Shown here: piece by piece, positions 1-10,959 of the stretch
Layout: each line of letters begins with the position of its first letter
Position numbering within the stretch: the first letter of the stretch is position 1
NCBI GenBank assembly: GCA_010405405.1
Contig: MU004241.1
Coordinates: forward strand, 986,350-1,026,318
DNA: 39,969 bases
Direction: 5' to 3'
From: Microthyrium microscopicum
Lineage: Eukaryota; Ascomycota; Dothideomycetes; Microthyriales; Microthyriaceae
Translations under genes and position numbers: made by a program
Notes under the pieces: generated by a model
What the model was told of the DNA's origin: nothing
Database searches by the model: none
What the model saw: only the letters and a program-made list of their open reading frames with translations

Positions 1-58
1 ATAAAGTCCTATATACTTATTATACTAAGAATAAGACATTATTTCTACTAAGCTATAA

Positions 59-697
59 GTAGCTTAGTTATTATTTTAATTATATAGTGCTACTTATTTC
101 TTTATATAACTAATAGAGTTAGAAATTTATTTACTATTCTTAGTCTAATAGAAATTAATATTAAAGACTAGTTATAGTATACTAAAGAAGTCTTTTCTAC
201 CTTATACTACTTAAAGAATACTATTAACTTCTTTTTTTCTTAAATTATCTTTCCTATAAAAATAAGAGAGTTTTCTTTAAAAATTTCTATATCTAATACT
301 ATTATATAGCTATTAAACTAGGTAAAAATGCTTAAGTAATATAGTAAAGAAAAGACTACCTTAAGCTCTATTTATAAGTAGGTAGATTAGATACTTAGAG
401 TAATAACTAATACCTATAGTAGTAAATCTATTTAGCGTATCTAATTACACCTATAGTATACTCTAAAAATTCTATATAAAGCTTTATAACCCTTAATACT
501 ATATATTGTCTAGGGGTTATTACTATGTATAGGAATATTACTTATTAGTAACCTTTATTATATTTAAATATATCTAGCACCTAGATAAAGTAGTAATAAT
601 ATTAAAAATAGATAAGGTAATAGTACCTTTAATAGTATATTAATTAATTATAATAATAAGAGTAATAGTAAGTAGTATATAAATTAAGCTAAAAGTA
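59..697. repeat. Dispersed/tandem repeat family R1, unit 1
   Basis: First and fullest unit of a direct repeat of roughly 640 bp. It begins at the TAGTTATTATTTTAATTAT block (about 65), which recurs at 701 and 1419. Its second half (from about 508) recurs near 1226 and 1935. The differences from unit 2 that I checked are C/T or A/G transitions. No domain was recognised and no reading frame is convincing. It could be an LTR or another non-coding part of a transposon, but no terminal motif supports a class. Confidence 0.7.
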
Positions 698-1415
698 GCC
701 TAGTTATTATTTTAATTATATAATACTACTTACTTCTTTATATAATTAGTAAAGTTAGAGATTTATCTACTATTCTTAATCTAATAGAGATTAATATTAA
801 AAACTAGTTATAGTATACTAAAGAAGTTTTTCTTACCCTACGCTACTTAAAGAGTGCTATTAACTTTTTTCTTTCTTAAATTATTTTTTCTATAGGAATA
901 AGAGAGTTTTCTTTAAAAATTTCTATATTTAGTACTATTATATAGTCTATTAAGCTAAACTTAAAAGGCTTTTAGTAGCGTTCCTAACTCTAATAGTTTA
1001 TATACGTATTAGATTTAAAGTCTAAAGAATTTACTAAGTAGAATATATTTTTAGTATAATTCTACTTAATAATAAAAAGAAATATTTAATATACTATAAG
1101 CCTTTATAAATACTTTTAATAAGCTATTAAACTAAGTAAGGATACTTAAGCAATATAATAAAGGAAAAACTACTTTAAGCTCTATCTATAAATAAGTAGA
1201 TTAGATGCTTAAAGTAATAATAGTTATCTAAGAATTATTACTACGTATAAGAATATTACTTACTAGTAACCTTTATTATATCTAGATATATCTAATACCT
1301 AGATAAAGTAATAATGATATTAAGAATAAGTAAAGTAATAGTACTTTTAATAGTATATTAGTTAACTATAATAATAAGAGTAATAGTAAATAGTATATAA
1401 ATTAAGCTAAAAGTA
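698..1415. repeat. Repeat family R1, unit 2 with an insertion
   Basis: Second unit, direct orientation, 636 bp downstream of unit 1. It is about 80 bp longer overall. The extra material lies near 965-1110, where sequence absent from unit 1 separates the two halves of the A block; a short duplicated trace of the junction (TATTAAGCTA against AAGCTATTAAACTA) sits at the edges. The second half (1226-1410) matches 508-690 closely. Confidence 0.65.
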
Positions 1416-1563
1416 GCCTAGTTATTATTTTAATTATATAGTACTACTTACTCCTTTATATAACTAGTAGAGTTAAAGATTTATTTGCTATTCCTAGTTT
1501 AATAGAGATACTATTATATAGCTATTAAACTAGGTAAGAATACTTAAGCGATATAGTAAAGGC
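1416..1563. repeat. Repeat family R1, unit 3, internally deleted
   Basis: Starts with the same block as units 1 and 2. After AATAGAGAT (near 1510) it jumps directly to ACTATTATATAGCTATTAAAC, so roughly 130 bp present in unit 1 are missing. It ends near 1563, where a different repeat (R2) begins. Confidence 0.6.
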
Positions 1564-1569
1564 ATTAAG

Positions 1570-1688
1570 TAAATAAATATTTCTTTAGTTATTTTAGTAG
1601 CGTCTTATATAAGCTCTTCTTCTAAAATAATAAAAGAGGTTTCCTTATAATAAATATAGTTAAAGAACGCTATATAAAGCTAAGGTTA
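1570..1688. repeat. Repeat R2, copy 1
   Basis: About 119 bp containing ATTTTAGTAGCGTCTTATAT and AACGCTATATAAAGCTA. The same segment recurs exactly 540 bp downstream at 2110-2228 in direct orientation. Most differences are transitions; one short A/T slippage lies near the left edge. Function unknown. Confidence 0.65.
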
Positions 1689-1814
1689 TATTTAAGGACT
1701 TAGTAATTACTAAAGTAGTTACTAAGGAGTAATAACTTTTCCTTTTTAGTTAAGATAGCGCTATTTTTATATCTTATATCCTACTAAGTAAGTAGTATAT
1801 TACCTTTATAATTA

Positions 1815-2100
1815 AATTAAGTAATTATATTAATAAATGCATTTATACTCCTAACTAGTTAAAGAAGTAGCTAAGGACTACCTTAAGCTCTATTTATAAG
1901 TAAATAGATTAGATGCTTAAAGTAATAATAGTTATCTAAAGGTCATTACTATATATAAAAATATTGCTTACTAGTAACCTCTATTATATCTAGATATATT
2001 TAGTACCTAGATAAAGTAGTAATAATATTAAGAGTAAATAAGGTAATAGCACTTTTAGTAGTATATTAGTTAACTATAATAATAAGAGTAATAGTAAATA
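1815..2100. repeat. Repeat R1 partial copy (D and B blocks)
   Basis: AAGTAATTATATTAATAAAT at about 1815 opens a block that recurs near 2797. It contains the ACTACCTTAAGCTCTATTTA subrepeat also seen at about 355, 1170 and 2857. It is followed from about 1935 by a third copy of the second half of R1, ending at the AATAATAAGAGTAATAGTAA motif near 2100. Direct orientation. Confidence 0.6.
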
Positions 2101-2109
2101 GACTAAATT

Positions 2110-2228
2110 TTTTTAAATATTTCCTTAAATATTTTAGTAGCGTCTTATATAAGCTCTTCCTTTAGGATAAAGAAAGGGGTTCCTTTATAATAGATATAGT
2201 TAAAAAACGCTATATAAAGCTAGGATTA
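2110..2228. repeat. Repeat R2, copy 2
   Basis: Direct repeat of 1570-1688 at an offset of exactly 540 bp. As with copy 1 it abuts an R1 block, which suggests the two blocks were duplicated together before mutation. Confidence 0.65.
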
Positions 2229-2399
2229 AGGGTTTAGTATTTTTATAATTCTTATATTAGTAAGGACTTAGTAATCTAATAAATATTATTAAGAAAAGTA
2301 GCTATTCTTAAGTTAATAGAAGTATACTAATTATTAAAGTAAGAAAGCTTATATTATAATAATAAGTATTTTCCTAGTCTAAGACTAATAAATAAATTA

Positions 2400-2790
2400 A
2401 GTAATAGAGAAGCTTCTATAAAGAAAAGCAAAATATCTAATAATATTAGAGTTATTAACCTACTAACGTATTAAAAGTAGTTTAATTATAATACTATAAG
2501 GAATTCTTATAAGCTAGGTACTAGTTTTAGTAATAAAGTAATTAAAGAATTTTAAAACTCTAAAGTATCTATTAGTAAGTAATACTTCTAAAATATATAT
2601 TAGCTAATTACTAATAAATCTTATATACCTATAAGTTATACCTTTTAAGTTAAGAACTATAGAGGTTAGTTTATTAACTAAAATAGTTAAAAAGTTTATA
2701 TATTCTATATTCTTTACTACTAAGTTTATCTTTTATTAACTTTACTTTCCTTTTAAGTATTTAGTATATATTCTTATAAAGTTAAAGTAT
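2400..2790 (+). pseudogene. Possible coding relic, unidentified
   Basis: From about 2400 to 2790 one frame (codon start at 2451) reads as a plausible protein in which only TAA/TAG interrupt, for example the stretch NSYKLGTSFSNKVIKEF. It is in the same register as the relic at 3063-4930, but an R1 fragment (2797-2925) lies between them. No family is recognised. The evidence is the texture of the frame only, so this is a weak call; it could be chance in AT-rich DNA. Confidence 0.3.
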
Positions 2791-2796
2791 AAAACT

Positions 2797-2925
2797 AAGT
2801 AATTATATTAATAAATACGTTTATACTCCTAACTTATTAAAGAAGTAGCTAAGGACTACCTTAACTCTATTTATAAGTAAATAGATTAAATACCTAGAGT
2901 AGTTATTTATAGTAATAATAATTAT
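2797..2925. repeat. Repeat R1, short partial copy
   Basis: Repeats the D block of 1815-1935 (AAGTAATTATATTAATAAAT, then CTAAGGACTACCTTAACTCT) in direct orientation. The second half of R1 does not follow here. Its edges mark one end of the repeat mosaic that fills the first 2.9 kb. Confidence 0.6.
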
Positions 2926-3062
2926 ATTTACCTTAACTCTAATATAATTAAGATTATTTAAGTACTAGACTTATTTTTAATATTATTACCTAAAGCTTTA
3001 GTAGTAGGATTATAGCCTTTAAATATTCTTATAGTAAGTATAGTAGTTAATACTTTAAAAGC

Positions 3063-4930
3063 TTAAGTAAGTAATAATAAAAGATAACTTAATAATTAGA
3101 TAACTTCTTAACGTCCTTAGCTTAGCTAGCTTTTATAAGTATATAAAGAAATTACAACTATTAAGTATGCTCTTAAAAGTAAAAAAATAAACTCTTACTA
3201 AAATATTTAGGCTCTTATTATAGATATAATAAAGCTAAGATAGCTAGTTATTAATAGATTACTAAATAAGAATAATAATCTATAGATAATAGGTAGTTAT
3301 AGCTTATACTAAATATAAAAACTTTATATTAATTCCCTAAGTATAGAATTAAAATTAAGTAATAACTTCTTATTAGAGAAGTAGCTATTATTAACATTAG
3401 CTAAGCTATATATATCCTTTACTTATATAATTATCTAGCTAGCTTTATTCTTTTACTTTTTTAGATAGGTTAGTTTTATATAAATATAAAATAAGAACTA
3501 AACTAATTTATATATATTAATAGTACTATAATTACTTTAATAGGATATTATAAACTTAAGTAGTAGCTTACTAGGATAGAAAGCTACCCTACTAATATTA
3601 ATATTAACTAATATATAAAAAGTTATAAGTTAAGTACTAGTATAGATAATAAGTAGTTATAGCTTATACTAAATATAAAAACTTTATATTAATTCTCTAA
3701 GTATAGAATTAGAGTTAGGTAGTAACTTCTTATTAGAGGAGTAGCTATTATTAATATTAGCTAAGCTATATATATTCTTTACTTGTATAACTACTTAGTT
3801 AGCTTTATTCTTTTACTCTTTTAGATAGGTTAGTTTTACGTAAATGCGAAATAAGAACTAAGCTAATCTATATATATTAGTAGTACTATAATTACTCTAA
3901 TAGAATATTATAAGCTTAAGTAGTAGCCTACTAGGGTAAAAAGCTACCCTACTAACGTTAATATTAACTAATATATAGAAAGTTATAAGTTAAGTACTAG
4001 TATAGTATCCTTAAAGAACTAATAAGCTACTATTAAGATAAAGCTATTATAGATTAGCTCTAATAAATAAAAAGACTTTTTATAGTCTAATTATAGCTAT
4101 ATTTATATTAGATTAATAAAAGTAGTTAAAGAATATATTAAGAAGTTAAAGAAGAGTTAGCTAATTATTATAGCTAGCATTAGATACTATCTTAATTAAT
4201 ATAAACTAAATAGCTACTAAGATATCTATTATAAAGAGTAATAGCTAAAAGTAATCTCTTAGCTTCTTATAACTCTATTATAATTTACTAACTTAATAAA
4301 GAATTCTTTTAAAATAAGCTATCTATTTTTCTTTTATAATATAATATAAAGTTAGTTAAACGTTTTACTTAATTTACCTAAAAGAGACTATCTTATTAGT
4401 AAGTACTTCCTAGTATTAAGAATCTATATCCTTAACTACTCTACTAAGTTAACTATAGTTTAGAAATAGTAAACTTACCTAGTTAACTTCTAATCTAAGA
4501 AAGCATACTTAAAATGCTTCTTTCTATTTACTAATAATAAATATATTACTAAATTACTTAATATCTATAACTCTAATAGTATAAAAGTTATATAGCTATA
4601 CTAAATATTTATATATATACTATCTATATACTATATATAACTAAAACTATTTATTAAGTATATATAAGTAAAAAATAGTACTTACTTATATAAAATTATA
4701 TAGCTACTTCTATATCTTAATAAATATAAGCCTATAAAAAATAGTCTTACTATATATAATAGTATAATATTAATTAAATAGTAAATAAAATAAAGCTTTA
4801 TAACTTCTTTACGTTCTTATAATAAATAGGTATATAAATATATATAGTTTACTATTAATTTAAAAAGGTAAGAGTTGCTTAGAACCTTATTTATTACGTT
4901 TATTATAAAGAAAAAGACTATAAAGTAGGT
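3063..4930 (+). pseudogene. RIP-degraded protein-coding relic with a duplicated 120-codon segment
   Basis: One plus-strand frame (codon start at 3063, 3282 or 4098) can be followed for about 620 codons with only TAA/TAG interruptions, as expected if CAA, CAG and TGG were converted. A direct duplication of exactly 120 codons (3281-4000) lies in this frame and does not disturb it. The frame continues into a basic stretch near 4110 (VVKEYIKKLKKS) and on to a region including LPKRDYLISKYFLVLRIY near 4385. Met, His, Cys and Trp are almost missing, which fits RIP. I do not recognise the family. The 5' end is uncertain because ATG codons have been erased, and the 3' end fades near 4930. Confidence 0.65.
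3281..4000. repeat. 360-bp tandem duplication, two copies
   Basis: Copy 1 is 3281-3640 and copy 2 is 3641-4000, with no indel between them. I counted 32 differences in 360 positions (8.9%); every one is C/T or A/G, with no transversion. 360 bp is 120 codons, so the surrounding frame is kept. The pattern says the duplication was young when RIP acted and that the copies were then mutated at partly different sites. Confidence 0.95.
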
Positions 4931-5207
4931 ATATATCTTATATAATTAATTTAAAAAAACTAAGTAAGTATAAAAAGTAAAGTAAAAAAGAGAAATAAGT
5001 TACTTACGCTTAACTATTAATTTTTCTTATTCTCTATATAAAGAGCATCTATAATATAAGAAAATAAGGTTTTTTTTACTTTATACGTAAGGTTTAAAGT
5101 CTTAAGTAGCTATAAAGAAATATACTTTTTTAAGTATAGTAGTACTTTAGTATTACGCTATATAAAAGCTATTAAAATAACTTTAATAGGCACTTTTTTT
5201 ATACTTA

Positions 5208-5310
5208 AGCTAAGTAGAAAGTAAAGTAAAAAGAAAAAAAGAAGGTTAAATTAAGTTAAAGCTAAAGAAAAGATTTAGAAAGAGTACTATTTTAATTAAG
5301 AAAAAAAGGT
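5208..5310 (+). other. Purine-rich tract
   Basis: About 100 bases dominated by A and G on the plus strand (runs such as AAAAAGAAAAAAAGAAGG). It would encode a Lys/Glu/Arg-rich segment and lies upstream of the 63-bp minisatellite. It may be the basic N-terminal part of the same dead gene; no proof. Confidence 0.45.
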
Positions 5311-5387
5311 TATTATACCTTAATAACTACTTTAATAACTACTAAATCTTTAGATACTTACTATTCTAATATAGTTAAGAATAATCT

Positions 5388-5789
5388 TTGTTTAAAGTTT
5401 ATTTCTTTACTACTTTAATTTTTATATTCTTTAACTTAATAAGCTTTTTATATTTTACTATAATAATTATAATAGCTATAGAGGTAAATTCTATAATAGT
5501 TAAGGTAAAGATAGGTTTAATAAAGAAAAAGATAATAGCTATAGAGATAAATTCTATAGTAATTAAGATAGAGGTAAGTTTAATAAAAAAGGAGGTAGTA
5601 GCTATAAAGGCAAATTCTATAGTAATTAAGGCGAAAATAGATTTAATAAAAAAGAAGATAATAGCTATAAAGGTAAATTCTATAGTAATTAATATAGAAG
5701 TAGGTTTAATAGAGAAGAAGGTAATAGTTATTATTATTATTAATTACGCTTTCTTTAGTATTTGCTTAGTAGCTCTAATAATAGCCTAG
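5388..5789 (+). pseudogene. Residual open frame over a 21-residue repeat (not a functional gene)
   Basis: A 133-codon frame without stops, beginning at TTG rather than ATG. The first part is hydrophobic (Phe/Ile-rich). From about residue 30 it is four tandem 21-residue units of the type IIAIEINSIVIKIEVSLIKKE, with alternating hydrophobic and charged residues. The frame most likely stays open because the repeat unit had no Gln or Trp codon, so RIP had nothing to turn into a stop. The protein lacks Trp, His and Gln, and the flanks are as decayed as elsewhere. The ancestral unit probably had Val, Ala and Asp where Ile, Thr and Asn now stand. The opposite strand also reads as low complexity, so the coding strand is inferred. 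Confidence 0.5.
5474..5730. repeat. 63-bp minisatellite, four copies
   Basis: The anchor AATTCTATARTARTTAA occurs at 5487, 5550, 5613 and 5676, spaced exactly 63 bp (21 codons). The intervening sequence is TTTAATAAAGAAAAAGATAA or close variants. Differences between units are mainly transitions. Confidence 0.9.
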
Positions 5790-5904
5790 CTATATCTTTT
5801 ATCTTTATCTTTTTTCTTCTTACTACTTCTAAACTTTAATATAACTTTACTACTTTATTTATAAAGCTAACTAAAATATTAAAGGTTTTAAAATATATAG
5901 AATA

Positions 5905-6060
5905 TATAATAAAGGCAAATTCTATAGTAATTAAAGTAATAATAGAGAAGAAGATAATAATAATAAAAGTAAGTTCTATAATAGTTAAGATAAAAATATA
6001 GAAGGGCTAAGGTAGTAGCTATAGAGGCAACTTCTATAATAATAAAGGTAAAGTAGTATA
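5905..6060. repeat. Outlying degenerate copies of the 63-bp minisatellite
   Basis: The same anchor reappears at about 5918, 5972 and 6029, now at irregular spacing (54 and 57 bp) and with more substitutions. The array was therefore once longer, or was duplicated and shortened in steps of three bases. Confidence 0.7.
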
Positions 6061-7710
6061 CTAAGTACTATTATAATATCTCTAACCTTCTCTTATATAA
6101 AGTAGACCTTATAAAGAATAAAGAGTACTAAGTAGTAAATACTTAAAGTACTTTTCTAGACGTTTTTAGACTTCTAGGGTGCTTTAGAAGCATAAGTAAG
6201 GAAAGGTAACGTAGCTATATATAATAATAATAGCCTCTAAATATAGCGTTCTTTAGAAAAGCTAGGTAATAGTAGCTTTCCTTTATAGTAATATATATTA
6301 AGTTAAAAGTATTACTTTTATACTAAATATAGCTCCTATACTAATAAAAGAGTTTAGTAGTTTAATATCGCTATAATTACTATCCTAGATAGGTTAGTTA
6401 GAATATAGATAATAAAGCTAGTTAAAGCTAGTTATAAAGCCTTACTTAAGTATCTTAAGGAGTAATAGTATTACTATTAACTTTATAAATTCTAACTTTA
6501 TATTTTAGTAGTATAAGTCTATTATAGGATAATATAAGCTAAATAAATAGAGTAAGCATATAATTACTTTAATTAAGGATACTCTTTAGTAGTATATTAA
6601 TTATTTATAATAATAAGAATAATAGTAAGGAACTAGTTTTTAGGTAGTAGGCTTAAAATAAGGGTAATCTATTTAGAAATAATTAAGACTAATAAGTACG
6701 CAAGTAATAACGTAAGTAATAATAAATATTAAAGTAGAGCATAATAGGCGTTAAGTTAATCTCTATTGCTATTAAGAGTAGTTATATATTTAAAATCTTC
6801 TTTAATATCCTACTTAATAGTTTAAAAATAGTAGCCTTATTACTAGATATATAATTACTTACTTTAAGAACCTTATCTAGTATTTATAATTTTCTATAGC
6901 ATATATATCCTATTAGCGTATAACTAAAGTCTTAACCTTTATAATAAATAGTAAGCTACTCTTATATAAATACTAAGAAGTAATAATTATCTTTATAGCT
7001 AGCATCTTAGAGGCTAGTAGAATAGAAACTATAAGGGCGTTTAGCTATAATAATAAGTATTATATATAGAAGGCCTATAGTAATATTATTAATAGAATAG
7101 AGCCCTTTATATAGTTTATAAAGTTAAGGAAGTTTAATATTAAGGGCTATTTTGTATTATCCTTCTAATATATTATCTTAGTAAGTAATAACATTAATAA
7201 AGTATCTTTTATACTTAGAGTACTAAAGCATAAAATATTATTTAGATAGAGTAGCTAGCCTAGTTTTAACTTTATTCTTAACTTTAGAAATTGCTTTAAT
7301 AATATAAATTTATAATAAAAGTAACTACGTAGTAGATATAAAATAAAGTAGGCATAAGATAATAGTTATCTATATGCTAATCTACTTTATAAGTAAATAT
7401 AGGTTTATATATACTTAAAAGTCTAGGAATATTTATAAAGACTTAATTTAAACTACTAGAGCTAACTTTAATATATTCTATAGTATAATAAGTTATAGTA
7501 TAAGTATATAATATTCTATAGATTAGGTTTATAGAGCGCATAGTAGTAGTGCTTACTATAATATTACTAGGCTTCTAAATAATAAATAAAGATATTAGAA
7601 TAGTAACTTTAAAGTAAAATTCTATTATTTATATAAATTACTATTATTACTAATAAGTCTTTTACTTCTTATTTAATATACTATTTCTCTTTTATAAGAT
7701 TTTATTAAGG
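6061..7710. other. Stretch without a recognisable feature
   Basis: RIP-saturated DNA. A short coding-like run occurs on the plus strand near 6420-6600 (for example ASYKALLKYLKE), but no frame can be followed far and no repeat copy was found. I see nothing else to support a call. Confidence 0.5.
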
Positions 7711-7713
7711 AAA

Positions 7714-7828
7714 ACATTACGTTAATGCTATTTTGTTATTAATATAATACTACCTTAAGTATTATAAGTCGTTACTTAAACTTATTTATAAAGGAGGAGG
7801 AATCTATACTCTAGTAGTATACTACTAC
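7714..7828. repeat. Repeat R3, copy 1
   Basis: About 115 bp containing TTAATATAATACTACCTTAAG and GTTACTTAAACTTATTTA. It recurs in direct orientation about 295 bp downstream (8009-8124). The copy ends in a purine run (AAAGGAGGAGG) and the 16-nt palindrome at 7812-7827. Confidence 0.7.
7812..7827. repeat. 16-nt perfect palindrome
   Basis: TAGTAGTATACTACTA is its own reverse complement (two 8-bp arms, no spacer). It sits at the right end of repeat R3 copy 1, next to an ATT microsatellite. Role unknown. Confidence 0.7.
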
Positions 7829-7830
7829 GC

Positions 7831-7850
7831 ATTATTATTATTATTATTAT
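7831..7850. repeat. ATT microsatellite
   Basis: About six and a half uninterrupted ATT units directly after the palindrome at 7812-7827. Confidence 0.8.
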
Positions 7851-7990
7851 ATAATTAATATATACTTATAGTATAATGCTTATAAGAATACTATTAAGGT
7901 AATATAATAACGTTTGCCTTAGTATTAGCGTTATAATTACTCTTCTATAGTACTACCCTAAGGCTATTCTACCTCTATAGTAGCTATACG

Positions 7991-8132
7991 TTAACTCTCT
8001 AAAAAATAATATTATATTAATACTATTTTATTATTAATATAATACTACCTTAAGTTCTATAAGTTATTACTTAAACTTATTTAAAGATAAAGAGGAGCCT
8101 ATACCTTAGTAGTAGAAAATTAAGAGAGTTAA
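7991..8132. repeat. Repeat R3, copy 2, flanked by a 10-bp inverted pair
   Basis: The core (8009-8124) repeats 7714-7828. It is bracketed by TTAACTCTCT at 7991-8000 and its exact reverse complement AGAGAGTTAA at 8123-8132, giving a 142-bp unit that resembles a miniature inverted-repeat element. Copy 1 lacks the left inverted end and no target-site duplication is visible, so the brackets may be coincidental. Confidence 0.45.
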
Positions 8133-8519
8133 GAAAAGGGTTTAGCTCTAGCGCTCTAGCGCTTTAATATAGCACTAATAAACGTAAGCTAAAGTATATT
8201 AAATAAGGTATTAATAAGTCTAAAAATCTTAATAACCTTCTACTTTAGTATATAATTTAGCTTAATTTTAGTCGTAGGTTTATTATGTATTATAGCTACT
8301 ATAAATAGCTACTTATTTAATTTAAATAATAATAATAGGTGCTTAAATATAATATAGGATATAATAGCTATAGGTATAAGTAAAAAGGAGTATAGTAGAG
8401 TATAAGGAACGTATTAAAAATATTAGTAGAAAATAGAGTACATAAGAATTAAGTTTAGTTTAATAATAGTAATATTCTAGTAAGTTTTAGTTTAGTTACG
8501 ACTTTAGAAATGTTTAGCC

Positions 8520-9735
8520 CTAAACCTATTAATAGTACTATCTAATGTTCTTCTCTATTTAGCTACTAAAAGCTTTTATAATATTATTATTAAGCTACTA
8601 AAGAATAATAACTTCTAAATCTTCTAAAAAAGCTCTTCTTACTAGCTACTAAAGACAAAAACTACTTTTCTTTATATTACTATTAATAAAAAGTTATAAT
8701 TAAGCTTATTACGCTAGTTCTATTACTTAAAGAATTAAACGCTTTCTAGTTAGTAGCTATTAAGTTTACTACTAAGAACTAGCTTTATTATAGTAAATTA
8801 AGCTATAGAAAATTCTTTACTCTACTTATAGCTTTAGGTCTTAATATTATAATATATAATAAATGCTTCTATTAGATATATATTTAGTATAAGAAAGCTA
8901 AATATACTAGGTAAGGCGCTTAGTTATTATATCTTTTTAATAATATAATATAAAAAGATACTTAAACCTCTAGAGTCTTCTATCCTTATTAATAGCTTTT
9001 ATATCTTATTTTAGGAGTACTCTAAATAATAAATACTATCTCTTTAACGTATACTAGGATATTATAATTCTAAATTAATAAAATATAGTAACTATTTTAA
9101 AGATAAGACTTTATAAGCTATACTTATACTAGCTATAGAGATAAATTAGTAATATTATAATACTTATAAATTAATAATTAAACTAGATACTAGCTACTAC
9201 TATATATAGTAAGCTATACTTTTTAAGTTTCTATCTTATACTAATATACTAGAAAATTAGTTATAAATATAGTTAATTAGTTCTACTATATCTATAGCGT
9301 TAAGTAAAAAAAGTATTACTATCTATAGTAGAATAAGAATTAATTAGTTACTAAAGCTAACGTAATTATTAATTAAGAGCTAGCTAAAAGACAATAAGTA
9401 GCACTAGTAGAGCGGATTTAATATATAAAAAAGGTAAAATAGAAGCTAATTAACTAATATTAATATACTTATTTATAACGACTTAAGAAGATTAGGCGTT
9501 AACGTCTAGAATGTACTATACTAAAAGAAACCTAGCTTTATACCTACTAGAATATAAAGAATAGATTTAAAAGCTCTAACTATAAAGTCCTACTTACTTA
9601 AAAATAAAGAAATTAAAGATATTCTAATAAGACTATAAATTTTATTAGGCTTATATTAAACTCTTATCCTTACTTCTTTTAAATAGCGTATTATCTATAT
9701 CTATATCTTATTCTTTCTCCTTATTTATTTAAAAA
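8520..9735 (+). pseudogene. RIP-degraded protein-coding relic, unidentified
   Basis: One plus-strand frame (codon starts at 8522, 8582, 8648 and 9422) runs about 400 codons interrupted only by TAA/TAG. Readable stretches include KFTTKNQLYYSKLSYRKFFT, IALGLNIIIYNKCFY and, near 9440-9510, a strongly basic run with several positions that now read TAA or CGT. The composition (rich in Leu, Lys, Arg, Tyr and former Gln/Trp) suggests a soluble, nucleic-acid-binding protein such as a transposon product. I do not recognise the family. Neither end can be fixed, because ATG is erased and terminal stops cannot be told from RIP stops. Confidence 0.6.
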
Positions 9736-10900
9736 AAGATACCTTATATCTTTATATAATAACTATCTTCTTATTATAAGCTTTACTATTTATAGCTAAG
9801 AAGAAAAGATTTCTACTATATTTTAACTAAACTATAATATAGTATATATTATATAGATAGCTATAGATTTAGCGCCCTATAAATATCTTAATATATATTA
9901 AAATACTATGCTTATATCTCTTTCTCTATTATTAATGCTAATACTAATAGCTTAATTGCTTTTAGAAAAACGCTAAGGCTCTACTTAAGGATCTAGTTTT
10001 TACGTACTTATATAGTAATAACTTGCTTATCTGCTTCTAAGACTATATCTTACTAAGGAGAATTTAATAATATAATATTTATAAATTAGCTAGTAGTCTA
10101 TTTAGTAGAATTAAGGTTTTATTAATAAGTAGTATAGGAGTCTAGGTAGACTTTATACTTAAGTTTAGTTTAATTAGTTTCTAAGGAAGATTCTATATTT
10201 AAGTCTAGAGTATTATTATTATTCTTTTTTAACTTAGGTATTAATTTAGTTAGTATAATAGCTTTAAGGAGTTAAGAAGTAGTCTAGGATTCTAAGTATT
10301 TATAATTTATATTTTTTAGATAGGAGCGTACTTTAAATAAGAGCACTAAGAGAGTTAAGTATAGTTTTTAGTTATTTTAAAGACTATAGTATATAGTTTA
10401 TAGTAGAATTAAATAAAAGATATAATAGTATTATAATAAGTAGTAATAAAGCTATTAATTAACTAAGCAAGTTATTATAAATAAAGAAAATTATTAGAAA
10501 CTAAGATAATAAAGATATATAATGAAGGTAAATAGCTACTATTTTAATTATTATTATAAGTAGTAGATAATTATTAGGTAACGTTTAGGTCTAGTAACTA
10601 GATAAGCTCTTTATAAAAGCTTAAGGTAAAGTATAGAGAAGATATATATATTAGAAGTAAAGTAAAGAAGTAAAATAAGTTTAAATTACTATAAGTACTA
10701 AAGAAAAAGAATTTAAAATTAATAGCCTATTATTTTATTTAAAGAATTACGAATTAAAAGCTATTAAAAAGAATAAATAATTTTACTTTTTATATATATA
10801 CTATTCTATATAAATATATATTCCTAAAGTTCCTAAATTAATTTATTCTATTATATTCTATATTATATTAATTATTATATTTAAGTCTATAACTAATACT
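9736..10900. other. Stretch without a recognisable feature
   Basis: No followable frame, repeat copy or array was found here. The part near 10640-10760 is A/G-rich and could be coding debris. The right end is close to the C-terminus of the minus-strand transposase relic. Confidence 0.5.
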
Positions 10901-10959
10901 AATAAAACTAAATTGCTTAGAAGATAATATTATAATAATAATAATAATACTTAGTAGTT

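Noticed and set aside
5388-5789. Functional 133-residue protein gene
   Set aside because: It has no ATG, covers a minisatellite, lacks Gln, Trp and His, and lies in fully decayed DNA.
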